A stretch of 64,000 nt of DNA from Petrolisthes cinctipes (taxonomy: Eukaryota > Arthropoda > Malacostraca > Decapoda > Porcellanidae), in NCBI GenBank assembly GCA_033782935.1, contig JAWQEG010001368.1:124001-188000 (forward strand). The letters are read 5' to 3'. The notes beneath the pieces are model-generated. The model ran no database searches, was not told the origin of the DNA, and saw only the letters and a list, made by a program, of their open reading frames with translations. The stretch's first letter is position 1; every line of letters starts with the position of its first letter. Below, one piece after another: positions 12,022 to 25,526 of the stretch. Made by a program: the position numbers and the translations under genes.

Positions 12022-15000
12022 CTTCTGTACCCGTTTATATCTCAAATTCATGCTCAAAACACCCGAAAATTCAATGTTTTTAGGTCCCAGAAGCGATCTG
12101 TACGTGCATACTCCGTGTTAGAGTGTTTTTAAAATACAGGCCCAAAACATGCAGAAAATTGATATTTTAGGTGCACAAAGTCAATATGTGTATGCATTTT
12201 CTGTACCCGGTTATATTTCAAATTCAGGCTCAAAACACCCGAAAATTCAATATTTTTGGGTCCCAGAAGCGATCTGTACATGCCTACTCAGTGCTAGAAT
12301 GTTTTCAAAATAGAGGCTCAGAACATGCTAAAAATCGATATTTTGGTGCCCAAAGTCGATATGTGCATGCATCTTCTGTACCCGTTTATATCCCAAATTC
12401 AGACTCAAAACACCCGAATATTCGATATTTTTGTGTCCCAAAAGCCATCTGTACATGCATACTCCGTGTCAGAGTATTTTCAAAATACAAGCCTAAAACA
12501 TGCTGAAAATCGATATTTTAGCTGCCCAAAGTCAATATGTGTATGCATCTTCTGTATCCGTCTATATCCCAAATTGAGGTTCAAAACATTCGAAAATTCG
12601 ATACTTTGGGTCCCAGAAGCAATCTGTACATGCCTACTTCTTGCTAGAATGTTTTCAAGATACAGTCCCAAAACATGCTCAAAATCGATATTTTAGGTGC
12701 AAAAAGTCGATATGTGCATGCATCTTCTGTACCCGTTTATATCTCAAATTCAGGCTCAAAACACCCGAAAATTCGATATTTTTGGGTCCCAGAAGCGATC
12801 TGTACATGCCTTCTCCGTGTTAAAGTATTTTCAAAATACAGGCCCAAAACATGCTGAAAATCTATATTTTAGGTGCCCAAAGTCAATATGTGTATGCATC
12901 TTCTGTACCCGTGTAAATCCCAAATTCAGGTTCAAAACACCAGAAAATTCGGTATTTTTGAGTCCCAGAAGCGATCTGTACATGCCTACTCCTTGCTAGA
13001 ATGTTTTCAAGATACAGACCCAAAAGATGCTCAAAATCGATATTTTAGGTGCAAAAAGTCGATATGTGCATGCATCCTCTGTACCCGGTTATATCCCAAA
13101 TTCAGGCTCAAAACACCTGAAAATTCGATATTTTTGGGTCCCAGAAGCGATCTGTACATGCCTGCACTCAGTGCTAGAATATTTTCAAATTATACGCCCA
13201 AAACATACTAAAAATCGATATTTTGGGTGCCAAAGTCGATATGTGCATGCATCTTCTGTACCCGTTTATATCTCAAATTCAGGGTCAAAACACCCAAAAA
13301 ATCGATATTTTTGTGTCCCAGAAGCGATCTGTACATGCCTACACCGTATTTGAGTATTTTCAAAATACAGGCCCAAAAGATGCTCAAAATCGATATTTTA
13401 GGTGCAAAAAGTCGATATGTGCATGCATCTTCTGTACCCGTTTATATCTCAAATTCATGCTCAAAACACCCGAAAATTCAATGTTTTTTGGTCCCAGAAG
13501 CGATCTGTACGTGCATACTACGTGTTAGAGTGTTTTTAAAATACAGGCCCAAAACATGCTGAAAATCGATATTTTATGTGCCCAAAGTCAATATGTGTAT
13601 GCATCTTCTGTACCCGTGTATATCCCTAATTCTGGTTCAAAACACCAGAAAATTCGATATTTTTGGGTCCCAGAAGCGATCTGTACATGCCTTCTCAGTG
13701 CTAGAATATTTTCAAAATATATCCCAAAAACATGCTGAAAATCGATATTTTGGGTGCCAAAGTCGATATGTGCATGCATCTTCTGTACCCGTTTATATCT
13801 CAAATTCAGGCTCAAAACTCCGAAAATTCGATATATTTTGTGTCCCAGAAGCGATCTGTACATGCATACTCCGTGTTAGAGTGTTTTTAAAATACAGGCC
13901 CAAAACATGCTAAAAAATTGATATTTTAGGTGCACAAAGTCAATATGTGTATGCATTCTCTGTACCCGGTTATATCTCAAATTCAGGCTCAAAACTCCCG
14001 AAAATTCAATATTTTTGGGTCCCAGAAGCGATCTGTACATGCCTACTCAGTCCTAGAATGTTTTCAAAATATAGGCTCAGAACATGCTACAAATCGATAT
14101 TTTGGGTGCCAAAGTCGATATGTGCATGCATCTTCTGTACCCGTTTATATCTTAAATTCAGGCTCAAAACACCCAAAAATTCAATATTTTTGTGTCCTAG
14201 AAGCGATCTGTACGTGTCTACTCCGTGTTAGAGTATTTTAAAAATACAGGCCCAAAATATGCTCAAAATCGATATATTGGGTGCCCAAAGTCGATATGTG
14301 CATGCATCTTCTGTACCCGTTTATATCTCAAACTCAGACTCAAAACACCCGAATATTCGATATTTTTGGGTCCTAAAAGCCATCTGTACATGCATACTCC
14401 GTGTCAGAGTATTTTCAAAATACAAGCCTAAAACATGCTGAAAATCGATATTTTAGCTGCCAAAATTCAATATGTGTATGCATTTTCTGTACCCGTCTAT
14501 ATCCCAAATTCAGGTTTAAAACATTCGAAAATTCGATATTTTTGGGTCCCAGAAGCAATCTGTACATGCCTACTTCTTCCAAGAATGTTTTCAAGATACA
14601 GTCCGAAAACATGCTCCAAATCGATATTTTAGGTGCAAAAAGTCGATATGTGCATGCATCTTCTGTACCCGTTTATATCTCAAATTCAGGCTCAAAACAC
14701 CCGAAAATTCGATATTTTTGGGTCCCAGAAGCGATCTGTACATGCCTTCTCCGTGTTAAAGTATTTTCAAAATACAGGCTCAAAACATGCTGAAAATCTA
14801 TATTCTAGGTGCCCAAAGTCAATATGTGTATGCATCTTCTGTACCCGTGTATATCCCAAATTCAGGTTCAAAACACCAGAAAATTCGATTTTTTTGGGTC
14901 CCAGAAGCGATCTGTACATGCCTACTCCTTGCTAGAATATTTTCAAGATACAGACCCAAAACATGCTCAAAATCGATATTTTAGGTGCAAAAAGTCGATA

Positions 15001-15851
15001 TGTGCATGCATCTACTGTAACCGTTTATATCTCAAATTCAGGCTCAAAACACCCGAAAATTCAATATTTTTGAATCCCAGGAGCGATCTGTACATGCCTA
15101 CTCAGTGCTAGAATATTTTCAAAATATAGGCCCAAAACATACTAAAAATCGATATTTTAGCTGCAAAAGTCGATATGTGCATGCATCTTCTATACCCGTT
15201 TATATCTCAAATTCGGGCTCAAAACACCCGAAAATTCGATATTTTTGGGTACCAGAAGCGATCTGTACATGCCTACTCAGTGCTAGAATATTTTCAATTT
15301 ATACGCCGAAAACATGCTCAAAATCGATATTTTAGGTGCCCAAAGTCGATATGTGCATGCATCTTCTGTACCCATTTATATCCCAAATTCAGACTCAAAA
15401 CACCCGAATATTCGATATTTTTGGATCCCAAAAGCCAACTGCACATGCATACTCCGTGTTAGAGTATGCTCAAAATACAGGCCTAAAACATGCTGTAAAT
15501 CGATATTTTAGCTGCCCAAAGTCAATATGTGTATGCATCTTCTGTACCCGTCTATATCCCAAATTGAGGTTCAAAACACTCGAAAATTCGATATTTTTGG
15601 GTCTCAGAAGCAATCTGTACATGCCTACTTCTTGTTAGAATGTTTTCAAGATACAGACCCACAACATGCTCAAAATCGATATTTTAGGTGGAAAAAGTCG
15701 ATATGTGCTTGCATCTTCTGTACCCGTTTATATCTCAAATTCAGGTTCAAAACTCCGAAAATTCGATATTTTGTGTCCCAGAAGCGATCTGTACATGCAT
15801 ACTCCGTGTTAGAGTGTTTTTAAAATACAGGCCCAAAACATGCTAAAAATT
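12022..15851 (+). repeat. Mosaic block reusing pieces of the first 10 kb
   Basis: About 22 monomers. 12171-12480 follows the order of 6150-6459 (offset 6021), 13027-13555 follows 6655-7183 (offset 6372), and about 15000-15500 carries the GAATCCCAG cassette of the left block. Short deletions occur, such as CGATACTTTGGG at about 12600 and the AAAACTCCG variant near 13815 and 15757. No unit repeats in tandem here, and no non-satellite sequence was seen. Confidence 0.8.
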
Positions 15852-17260
15852 GATATTTTAGGTGCACAAAGACAATATGTGTATGCATTTTCTGTACCCG
15901 GTTATATCTCAAATTCAGGCTCAAAACACCCGAAAATTCAATATTTTTGGGTCCCAGAAGCGATCTGTACATGCCAACTCAGTGCTAGAATGTTTTCAAA
16001 AAAGAGGCTCAGAACATGCTAAAAATCGATATTTTGGGTGCCCAAAGTCGATATGTGCATGCATCTTCTGTACCCGTTTATATCTCAAATTCAGACTCAA
16101 AACACCCGAATATTCGATATTTTTGGGTCCCAAAAGCCATCTGTACATGCATACTCCGTGTCAGAGTATTTTCAAAATACAAGCCTAAAACATGCTGAAA
16201 ATCGATATTTTAGCTGCCCAAAGTCAATATGTGTATGCATCTTCTGTACCCGTCTATATCCCAAATTCAGGTTCAAAACATTCGAAAATTCGATATTTTT
16301 GGGTCCCAGAAGCAATCTGTACATGCCTACTTCTTGCTAGAATGTTTTCAAGATACAGTCCCAAAACATGCTCAAAATCGATATTTTAGGTGCAAAAAGT
16401 CGATATGTGCATGTATCTTCTGTACCCGTTTATATCTCAAATTCAGGCTCAAAACACCCGAAAATTCGATATTTTTGGGTCCCAGAAGCGATCTGTACAT
16501 GCCTTCTCCGTGTTAAAGTATTTTCAAAATACAGGCTCAAAACATGCTGAAAATCTATATTTTAGGTGCCCAAAGTCAATATGTGTATGCATCTTCTGTA
16601 CCCGTCTATATCCCAAAATCAGGTTCAAAACACCAGAAAATTCGGTATTTTTGGGTCCCAGAAGCGATCTGTACATGCCTACTCCTTGCTAGAATGTTTT
16701 CAAGATACAGACCCAAAACATGCTCAAAATCGATATTTTAGGTGCAAAAAGTCGAAATGTGCATGCATCCTCTGTACCCGGTTATATCCCAAATTCAGGC
16801 TCAAAACACCTGAAAATTCGATATTTTTGGGTCCCAGAAGCGATCTGTACATGCCTGCACTCAGTGCTAGAATATTTTCAAATTATACGCCCAAAACATA
16901 CTAAAAATCGATATTTTGGGTGCCAAAGTCGATATGTGCATGCATCTTCTGTACCCGTTCATATCTCAAATTCAGGCTCAAAACACCCAAAAAATCGATA
17001 TTTTTGTGTCCCAGAAGCGATCTGTACATGTCTACACCGTGTTTGAGTATTTTCAAAATACAGGCCCAAAAGATGCTCAAAATCGATATTTTAGGTGCCC
17101 AAAGTCGATATGTGCATGCATCTTCTGTACCCGTTTATATCTCAAATTCATGCTCAAAACACCCGAAAATTCAATGTTTTTTGGTCCCAGAAGCGATCTG
17201 TACGTGCATACTCCGTGTTAGAGTGTTTTTAAAATACAGGCCCAAAACATGCTGAAAATC
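15852..17260 (+). repeat. 8-mer higher-order repeat, copy 1 (1409 bp)
   Basis: Eight monomers beginning with the unusual half A GGTGCACAAAGACAATATG. 15852-16634 recurs at 17261-18043 with an offset of 1409. The copy is recognisable by GTTTTCAAAAAAGAGGCTC (near 15994) and by the half A with GTGCATGTATC (near 16411). Confidence 0.85.
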
Positions 17261-18493
17261 GATATTTTAGGTGCACAAAGACAATATGTGTATGCATTTT
17301 CTGTACCCGGTTATATCTCAAATTCAGGCTCAAAACACCCGAAAATTCAATATTTTTGGGTCCCAGAAGCGATCTGTACATGCCAACTCAGTGCTAGAAT
17401 GTTTTCAAAAAAGAGGCTCAGAACATGCTAAAAATCGATATTTTGGGTGCCCAAAGTCGATATGTGCATGCATCTTCTGTACCCGTTTATATCTCAAATT
17501 CAGACTCAAAACACCCGAATATTCGATATTTTTGGGTCCCAAAAGCCATCTGTACATGCATACTCCGTGTCAGAGTATTTTCAAAATACAAGCCTAAAAC
17601 ATGCTGAAAATCGATATTTTAGCTGCCCAAAGTCAATATGTGTATGCATCTTCTGTACCCGTCTATATCCCAAATTCAGGTTCAAAACATTCGAAAATTC
17701 GATATTTTTGGGTCCCAGAAGCAATCTGTACATGCCTACTTCTTGCTAGAATGTTTTCAAGATACAGTCCCAAAACATGCTCAAAATCGATATTTTAGGT
17801 GCAAAAAGTCGATATGTGCATGTATCTTCTGTACCCGTTTATATCTCAAATTCAGGCTCAAAACACCCGAAAATTCGATATTTTTGGGTCCCAGAAGCGA
17901 TCTGTACATGCCTTCTCCGTGTTAAAGTATTTTCAAAATACAGGCTCAAAACATGCTGAAAATCTATATTTTAGGTGCCCAAAGTCAATATGTGTATGCA
18001 TCTTCTGTACCCGTCTATATCCCAAAATCAGGTTCAAAACACCTGAAAATTCGATATTTTTGGGTCCCAGAAGCGATCTGTACATGCCTGCACTCAGTGC
18101 TAGAATATTTTCAAATTATACGCCCAAAACATACTAAAAATCGATATTTTGGGTGCCAAAGTCGATATGTGCATGCATCTTCTGTACCCGTTCATATCTC
18201 AAATTCAGGCTCAAAACACCCAAAAAATCGATATTTTTGTGTCCCAGAAGCGATCTGTACATGTCTACACCGTGTTTGAGTATTTTCAAAATACAGGCCC
18301 AAAAGATGCTCAAAATCGATATTTTAGGTGCCCAAAGTCGATATGTGCATGCATCTTCTGTACCCGTTTATATCTCAAATTCATGCTCAAAACACCCGAA
18401 AATTCAATGTTTTTTGGTCCCAGAAGCGATCTGTACGTGCATAATCCGTGTTAGAGTGTTTTTAAAATACAGGCCCAAAACATGCTGAAAATC
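17261..18493 (+). repeat. 7-mer derivative of the 8-mer, copy 2 (about 1233 bp)
   Basis: Matches 15852-16634 up to 18043 and then matches 16811 onward at an offset of 1233, one monomer less. The shift occurs inside a hybrid monomer, so this copy lost one monomer by crossover. The block is itself part of the 24-mer that is doubled, so it reappears from 21485. Confidence 0.82.
17963..18138 (+). repeat. Hybrid monomer inside the 7-mer
   Basis: The 5' part with CCCAAAATCAGGTTC matches the monomer at about 16554. The 3' part with CACCTGAAAATTCGATA matches the next one (about 16730 onward), while the first donor has CACCAGAAAATTCGGTA. The last base diagnostic of the first donor is 18033 and the first of the second donor is 18044, leaving 18034-18043 as the crossover interval. 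The same hybrid is present in the second 24-mer copy (about 22258-22267), so it is older than that duplication. Confidence 0.78.
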
Positions 18494-18856
18494 GATATTT
18501 TATGTGCCCAAAGTCAATATGTGTATGCATCTTCTGTACCCGTGTATATCCCTAATTCTGGTTCAAAACACCAGAAAATTCGATATTTTTGGGTCCCAGA
18601 AGCGATCTGTACATGCCTACTCCTTGCTAGAATATTTTCAAGATACAAACCCAGAACATGCTCAAAATCGATATTTTAGGTGGAAAAAGTCAATATGTGC
18701 ATACATCCTCTGTACCCGGTTATATCCCAAATTCAGGCTCAAAACACCCAAAAAATTCGATATTTTTGGGTCCCAAAAGCGATCTGTACATGCCTTCTCA
18801 GTGCTAGAATATTTTCAAAATATATCACCAAAACATGCTGAAAATCGATATTTTAG

Positions 18857-19560
18857 GTGCCCAAAGTCGATATGTGCATGCATCTTCTGTACCCGTTTAT
18901 ATCTCAAATTCAGGCTCAAAACACCCGAAAATTCGATATTTTTGGGTCCCAGAAGCGATCTGTACATGCCTTCTCCGTGTTAAAGTATTTTCAAAATACA
19001 GGCTCAAAACATGCTGAAAATCTATATATTAGGTGCCCAAAGTCAATATGTGTATGCATCTTCTGTACCCGTGTATATCCCAAATTTAGGTTCAAAACAC
19101 CAGAAAATTCGATTTTTTTGGGTCCCAGAAGCGATCTGTACATGCCTACTCCTTGCTAGAATGTTTTCAAGATACAGACCCAAAACATGCTCAAAATTGA
19201 TATTTTAGGTGCAAAAAGTCGATATGTGCATGCATCTACTGTACCCGTTTATATCTCAAATTCAGGCTCAAAACACCCGAAAATTCGATATTTTTGGGTA
19301 CCAGAAGCGATCTGTACATGCCTTCTCCGTGTTAAAGTATTTTCAAAATACAGGCTCAAAACATGCTGAAAATCTATATATTAGGTGCCCAAAGTCAATA
19401 TGTGTATGCATCTTCTGTACCCGTGTATATCCCAAATTTAGGTTCAAAACACCAGAAAATTCGATTTTTTTGGGTCCCAGAAGCGATCTGTACATGCCTA
19501 CTCCTTGCTAGAATGTTTTCAAGATACAGACCCAAAACATGCTCAAAATTGATATTTTAG
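18857..19560 (+). repeat. Local 352-bp dimer duplicated in tandem
   Basis: 18857-19208 and 19209-19560 are successive copies of a two-monomer unit, with a partial third to about 19670. They share AAATCTATATATTAGG, TATATCCCAAATTTAGG and ATTCGATTTTTTTGGG. The copies differ at GGGTCCCAG against GGGTACCAG. The same arrangement is present 4224 bp to the right (23081-23784). Confidence 0.85.
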
Positions 19561-21302
19561 GTGCAAAAAGTCGATATGTGCATGCATCTACTGTACCCGT
19601 TTATATCTCAAATTCAGGCTCAAAACACCCGAAAATTCGATATTTTTGGGTACCAGAAGCGATCTGTACATGCCTACTCAGTGCTAGAATATTTTCAATT
19701 TATACTCCGAAAACATGCTTAAAATCGATATTTTAGGTGCCCAAAGTCGATATGTGCATGCATCTTCTGTACCCATTTATATCCCAAATTCAGACTCAAA
19801 ACACCCAAAAATTCGATATTTTTTGGTCCCCGAAGCGATCTGTACATGCCTACTCCGTGTTAGAGTATTTTCAAAATCCAGGCCGAAAACATGCTCAAAA
19901 TCAATATTTTAGGTGCCTAAAGTCGATATGTGCATGCATCTTCTGTATCCGTCTATATCCCAAATTCAAGTTCAAAACACCCGAAAATTCGATATTTTTT
20001 GGTCCCAGAAGCGATCTGTACATGCCTACTCCTTGCTAGAATTTTTTCAAGATACAGACCCAAAACATGATCAAAATTGATATTTTAGGTGCAAAAAGTC
20101 GATATGTGCATGCATCTTCTGTACCCGTTTATATCTCAAATTCAGGCTCAAAACACTGGAAAATTCGATATTTTTGGGTCACTTAAGTAATCTGCACATG
20201 CCTACTCAGTGATAGATAGTTTTTAAAATACAGGCCCAAAACATGCTCAAAATCGATATTTTAGGTGCCCAAAGTCAATATGTGTATGCATCTTCTGTAC
20301 CCGTCTATATCCCAAATTCAGGTTCAAAACACCAGAAAAATCGGTATTTTTGGGTCCCAGAAGCGACCTGTACATGCCTACTCCTTGCTAGAATGTTTTC
20401 AATATACAGGCCCAAAACATGCTCAAAATCGATATTTTAGGTGCAAAAAGTCGATATGTGCATGCATCCTCTGTACCCGGTTATATCCCAAATTCTGGCT
20501 CAAAACCCCCGAAGATTCGATATTTTTGGGTCCCAGAAGCGATCTGTACATGCCTACTCAGTGCTATAATATTTCCAAATTATACGCCCAAAGCATACTA
20601 AAAATCGATATTTTGGGTGCCAAAGTCGATATGTACATGCATCTTCTGTACCCGTTTATATCTCAAATTCAGGCTCAAAACACCCAAAAAATCGATATTT
20701 TTGTGTCCTAGAAGCGATCTGTACATGTCTACACCGTGTTAGAGTATTTTCAAAATACAGGACCAAAACATGCTCAAAATCGATATTTTAGGTGCCCAAA
20801 GTCGATATGTGCATGCATCTTCTGTACCCGTTCATATCTCAAATTCAGGCTCAGAACACCCGAAAATTCGATTTATTTGGGTCCAGAAGCGATCTGTACA
20901 TCCCTACTCAGTGCTAGAATATTTTCAAATTATACGCCCAAAACATACTAAAAATCGATATTTTGGGTGCCAAAGTCGATATGTGCATGCATCTTGTGTA
21001 CCCGTTAATATCTCAAATTCAGGCTCAAAACACCCAAAAAATCGATATTTTTGTGTCCCAGAAGCGATCTGTACATTTCTACACCGTGTTTGAGTATTTT
21101 CAAGATACAAAACCCAAAACATGCTCAAAATCGATATTTTAAATGCAAAAAGTCGATATGTGCATACATCTTCTGTACCCGTTTATATCTCAAATTCAGG
21201 CTCAAAACACCCGAAAATTCGATATTTTTGGGTCCCAGAAGCGATCTGTAGATGTCTACTCCGTGTTAGAGTATTTTTAAAATACAGGCCCAACACATAC
21301 TA

Positions 21303-24300
21303 AAAATCGATATTTTAGGTGCCCAAAGTCGATATGTGCATGCATCTTCTGTACCCGTTTATATCTCAAATTCATGCTCAAAACACCCGAAAATTCAATG
21401 TTTTTTGGTCCCAGAAGCGATCTGTACGTGCATACTCCGTGTTAGAGTGTTTTTAAAATACAGGCCCAAAACATGCTGAAAATCGATATTTTAGGTGCAC
21501 AAAGACAATATGTGTATGCATTTTCTGTACCCGGTTATATCTCAAATTCAGGCTCAAAACACCCGAAAATTCAATATTTTTGGGTCCCAGAAGCGATCTG
21601 TACATGCCAACTCAGTGCTAGAATGTTTTCAAAAAAGAGGCTCAGAACATGCTAAAAATCGATATTTTGGGTGCCCAAAGTCGATATGTGCATGCATCTT
21701 CTGTACCCGTTTATATCTCAAATTCAGACTCAAAACACCCGAATATTCGATATTTTTGGGTCCCAAAAGCCATCTGTACATGCATACTCCGTGTCAGAGT
21801 ATTTTCAAAATACAAGCCTAAAACATGCTGAAAATCGATATTTTAGCTGCCCAAAGTCAATATGTGTATGCATCTTCTGTACCCGTCTATATCCCAAATT
21901 CAGGTTCAAAACATTCGAAAATTCGATATTTTTGGGTCCCAGAAGCAATCTGTACATGCCTACTTCTTGCTAGAATGTTTTCAAGATACAGTCCCAAAAC
22001 ATGCTCAAAATCGATATTTTAGGTGCAAAAAGTCGATATGTGCATGTATCTTCTGTACCCGTTTATATCTCAAATTCAGGCTCAAAACACCCGAAAATTC
22101 GATATTTTTGGGTCCCAGAAGCGATCTGTACATGCCTTCTCCGTGTTAAAGTATTTTCAAAATACAGGCTCAAAACATGCTGAAAATCTATATTTTAGGT
22201 GCCCAAAGTCAATATGTGTATGCATCTTCTGTACCCGTCTATATCCCAAAATCAGGTTCAAAACACCTGAAAATTCGATATTTTTGGGTCCCAGAAGCGA
22301 TCTGTACATGCCTGCACTCAGTGCTAGAATATTTTCAAATTATACGCCCAAAACATACTAAAAATCGATATTTTGGGTGCCAAAGTCGATATGTGCATGC
22401 ATCTTCTGTACCCGTTCATATCTCAAATTCAGGCTCAAAACACCCAAAAAATCGATATTTTTGTGTCCCAGAAGCGATCTGTACATGTCTACACCGTGTT
22501 TGAGTATTTTCAAAATACAGGCCCAAAAGATGCTCAAAATCGATATTTTAGGTGCCCAAAGTCGATATGTGCATGCATCTTCTGTACCCGTTTATATCTC
22601 AAATTCATGCTCAAAACACCCGAAAATTCAATGTTTTTTGGTCCCAGAAGCGATCTGTACGTGCATAATCCGTGTTAGAGTGTTTTTAAAATACAGGCCC
22701 AAAACATGCTGAAAATCGATATTTTATGTGCCCAAAGTCAATATGTGTATGCATCTTCTGTACCCGTGTATATCCCTAATTCTGGTTCAAAACACCAGAA
22801 AATTCGATATTTTTGGGTCCCAGAAGCGATCTGTACATGCCTACTCCTTGCTAGAATATTTTCAAGATACAAACCCAGAACATGCTCAAAATCGATATTT
22901 TAGGTGGAAAAAGTCAATATGTGCATACATCCTCTGTACCCGGTTATATCCCAAATTCAGGCTCAAAACACCCAAAAAATTCGATATTTTTGGGTCCCAA
23001 AAGCGATCTGTACATGCCTTCTCAGTGCTAGAATATTTTCAAAATATATCACCAAAACATGCTGAAAATCGATATTTTAGGTGCCCAAAGTCGATATGTG
23101 CATGCATCTTCTGTACCCGTTTATATCTCAAATTCAGGCTCAAAACACCCGAAAATTCGATATTTTTGGGTCCCAGAAGCGATCTGTACATGCCTTCTCC
23201 GTGTTAAAGTATTTTCAAAATACAGGCTCAAAACATGCTGAAAATCTATATATTAGGTGCCCAAAGTCAATATGTGTATGCATCTTCTGTACCCGTGTAT
23301 ATCCCAAATTTAGGTTCAAAACACCAGAAAATTCGATTTTTTTGGGTCCCAGAAGCGATCTGTACATGCCTACTCCTTGCTAGAATGTTTTCAAGATACA
23401 GACCCAAAACATGCTCAAAATTGATATTTTAGGTGCAAAAAGTCGATATGTGCATGCATCTACTGTACCCGTTTATATCTCAAATTCAGGCTCAAAACAC
23501 CCGAAAATTCGATATTTTTGGGTACCAGAAGCGATCTGTACATGCCTTCTCCGTGTTAAAGTATTTTCAAAATACAGGCTCAAAACATGCTGAAAATCTA
23601 TATATTAGGTGCCCAAAGTCAATATGTGTATGCATCTTCTGTACCCGTGTATATCCCAAATTTAGGTTCAAAACACCAGAAAATTCGATTTTTTTGGGTC
23701 CCAGAAGCGATCTGTACATGCCTACTCCTTGCTAGAATGTTTTCAAGATACAGACCCAAAACATGCTCAAAATTGATATTTTAGGTGCAAAAAGTCGATA
23801 TGTGCATGCATCTACTGTACCCGTTTATATCTCAAATTCAGGCTCAAAACACCCGAAAATTCGATATTTTTGGGTACCAGAAGCGATCTGTACATGCCTA
23901 CTCAGTGCTAGAATATTTTCAATTTATACTCCGAAAACATGCTTAAAATCGATATTTTAGGTGCCCAAAGTCGATATGTGCATGCATCTTCTGTACCCAT
24001 TTATATCCCAAATTCAGACTCAAAACACCCAAAAATTCGATATTTTTTGGTCCCCGAAGCGATCTGTACATGCCTACTCCGTGTTAGAGTATTTTCAAAA
24101 TCCAGGCCGAAAACATGCTCAAAATCAATATTTTAGGTGCCTAAAGTCGATATGTGCATGCATCTTCTGTATCCGTCTATATCCCAAATTCAAGTTCAAA
24201 ACACCCGAAAATTCGATATTTTTTGGTCCCAGAAGCGATCTGTACATGCCTACTCCTTGCTAGAATTTTTTCAAGATACAGACCCAAAACATGATCAAAA

Positions 24301-25526
24301 TTGATATTTTAGGTGCAAAAAGTCGATATGTGCATGCATCTTCTGTACCCGTTTATATCTCAAATTCAGGCTCAAAACACTGGAAAATTCGATATTTTTG
24401 GGTCACTTAAGTAATCTGCACATGCCTACTCAGTGATAGATAGTTTTTAAAATACAGGCCCAAAACATGCTCAAAATCGATATTTTAGGTGCCCAAAGTC
24501 AATATGTGTATGCATCTTCTGTACCCGTCTATATCCCAAATTCAGGTTCAAAACACCAGAAAAATCGGTATTTTTGGGTCCCAGAAGCGACCTGTACATG
24601 CCTACTCCTTGCTAGAATGTTTTCAATATACAGGCCCAAAACATGCTCAAAATCGATATTTTAGGTGCAAAAAGTCGATATGTGCATGCATCCTCTGTAC
24701 CCGGTTATATCCCAAATTCTGGCTCAAAACCCCCGAAGATTCGATATTTTTGGGTCCCAGAAGCGATCTGTACATGCCTACTCAGTGCTATAATATTTCC
24801 AAATTATACGCCCAAAGCATACTAAAAATCGATATTTTGGGTGCCAAAGTCGATATGTACATGCATCTTCTGTACCCGTTTATATCTCAAATTCAGGCTC
24901 AAAACACCCAAAAAATCGATATTTTTGTGTCCTAGAAGCGATCTGTACATGTCTACACCGTGTTAGAGTATTTTCAAAATACAGGACCAAAACATGCTCA
25001 AAATCGATATTTTAGGTGCCCAAAGTCGATATGTGCATGCATCTTCTGTACCCGTTCATATCTCAAATTCAGGCTCAGAACACCCGAAAATTCGATTTAT
25101 TTGGGTCCAGAAGCGATCTGTACATCCCTACTCAGTGCTAGAATATTTTCAAATTATACGCCCAAAACATACTAAAAATCGATATTTTGGGTGCCAAAGT
25201 CGATATGTGCATGCATCTTGTGTACCCGTTAATATCTCAAATTCAGGCTCAAAACACCCAAAAAATCGATATTTTTGTGTCCCAGAAGCGATCTGTACAT
25301 TTCTACACCGTGTTTGAGTATTTTCAAGATACAAAACCCAAAACATGCTCAAAATCGATATTTTAAATGCAAAAAGTCGATATGTGCATACATCTTCTGT
25401 ACCCGTTTATATCTCAAATTCAGGCTCAAAACACCCGAAAATTCGATATTTTTGGGTCCCAGAAGCGATCTGTAGATGTCTACTCCGTGTTAGAGTATTT
25501 TTAAAATACAGGCCCAACACATACTA
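21303..25526 (+). repeat. 24-mer higher-order repeat, copy 2 (4224 bp)
   Basis: Head-to-tail copy of 17079-21302. Identity continues a further ~70 bp past the unit (to about 25598), as expected when both copies are followed by related monomers; there the sequence changes from ATTCATGCTC to ATTCAGGCTC. The lack of visible divergence, against several percent between other repeats here, makes this either a very recent duplication or an assembly duplication. Confidence 0.93.

Larger units (their letters stand above)
17079..21302 (+). repeat. 24-mer higher-order repeat, copy 1 (4224 bp)
   Basis: 4224 bp, exactly 24 x 176, followed directly by a second copy at 21303. The left end is fixed by the change from ATGCTCAAAATCG to ATACTAAAAATCG at the two boundaries. 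All conceptual translations in the two copies are identical, and sampled stretches compared base by base showed no difference. It contains the 7-mer derivative, a 352-bp dimer duplicated at 18857-19560, and an unusual monomer near 20171 with GGGTCACTTAAGTAATCTG. Confidence 0.93.

Noticed and set aside
13588..13863. Occasional open frames of 60-91 residues on the - strand.
   Set aside because: They are the reverse complement of the same satellite and are present only where a few stop codons have mutated. There is no sign of a gene.
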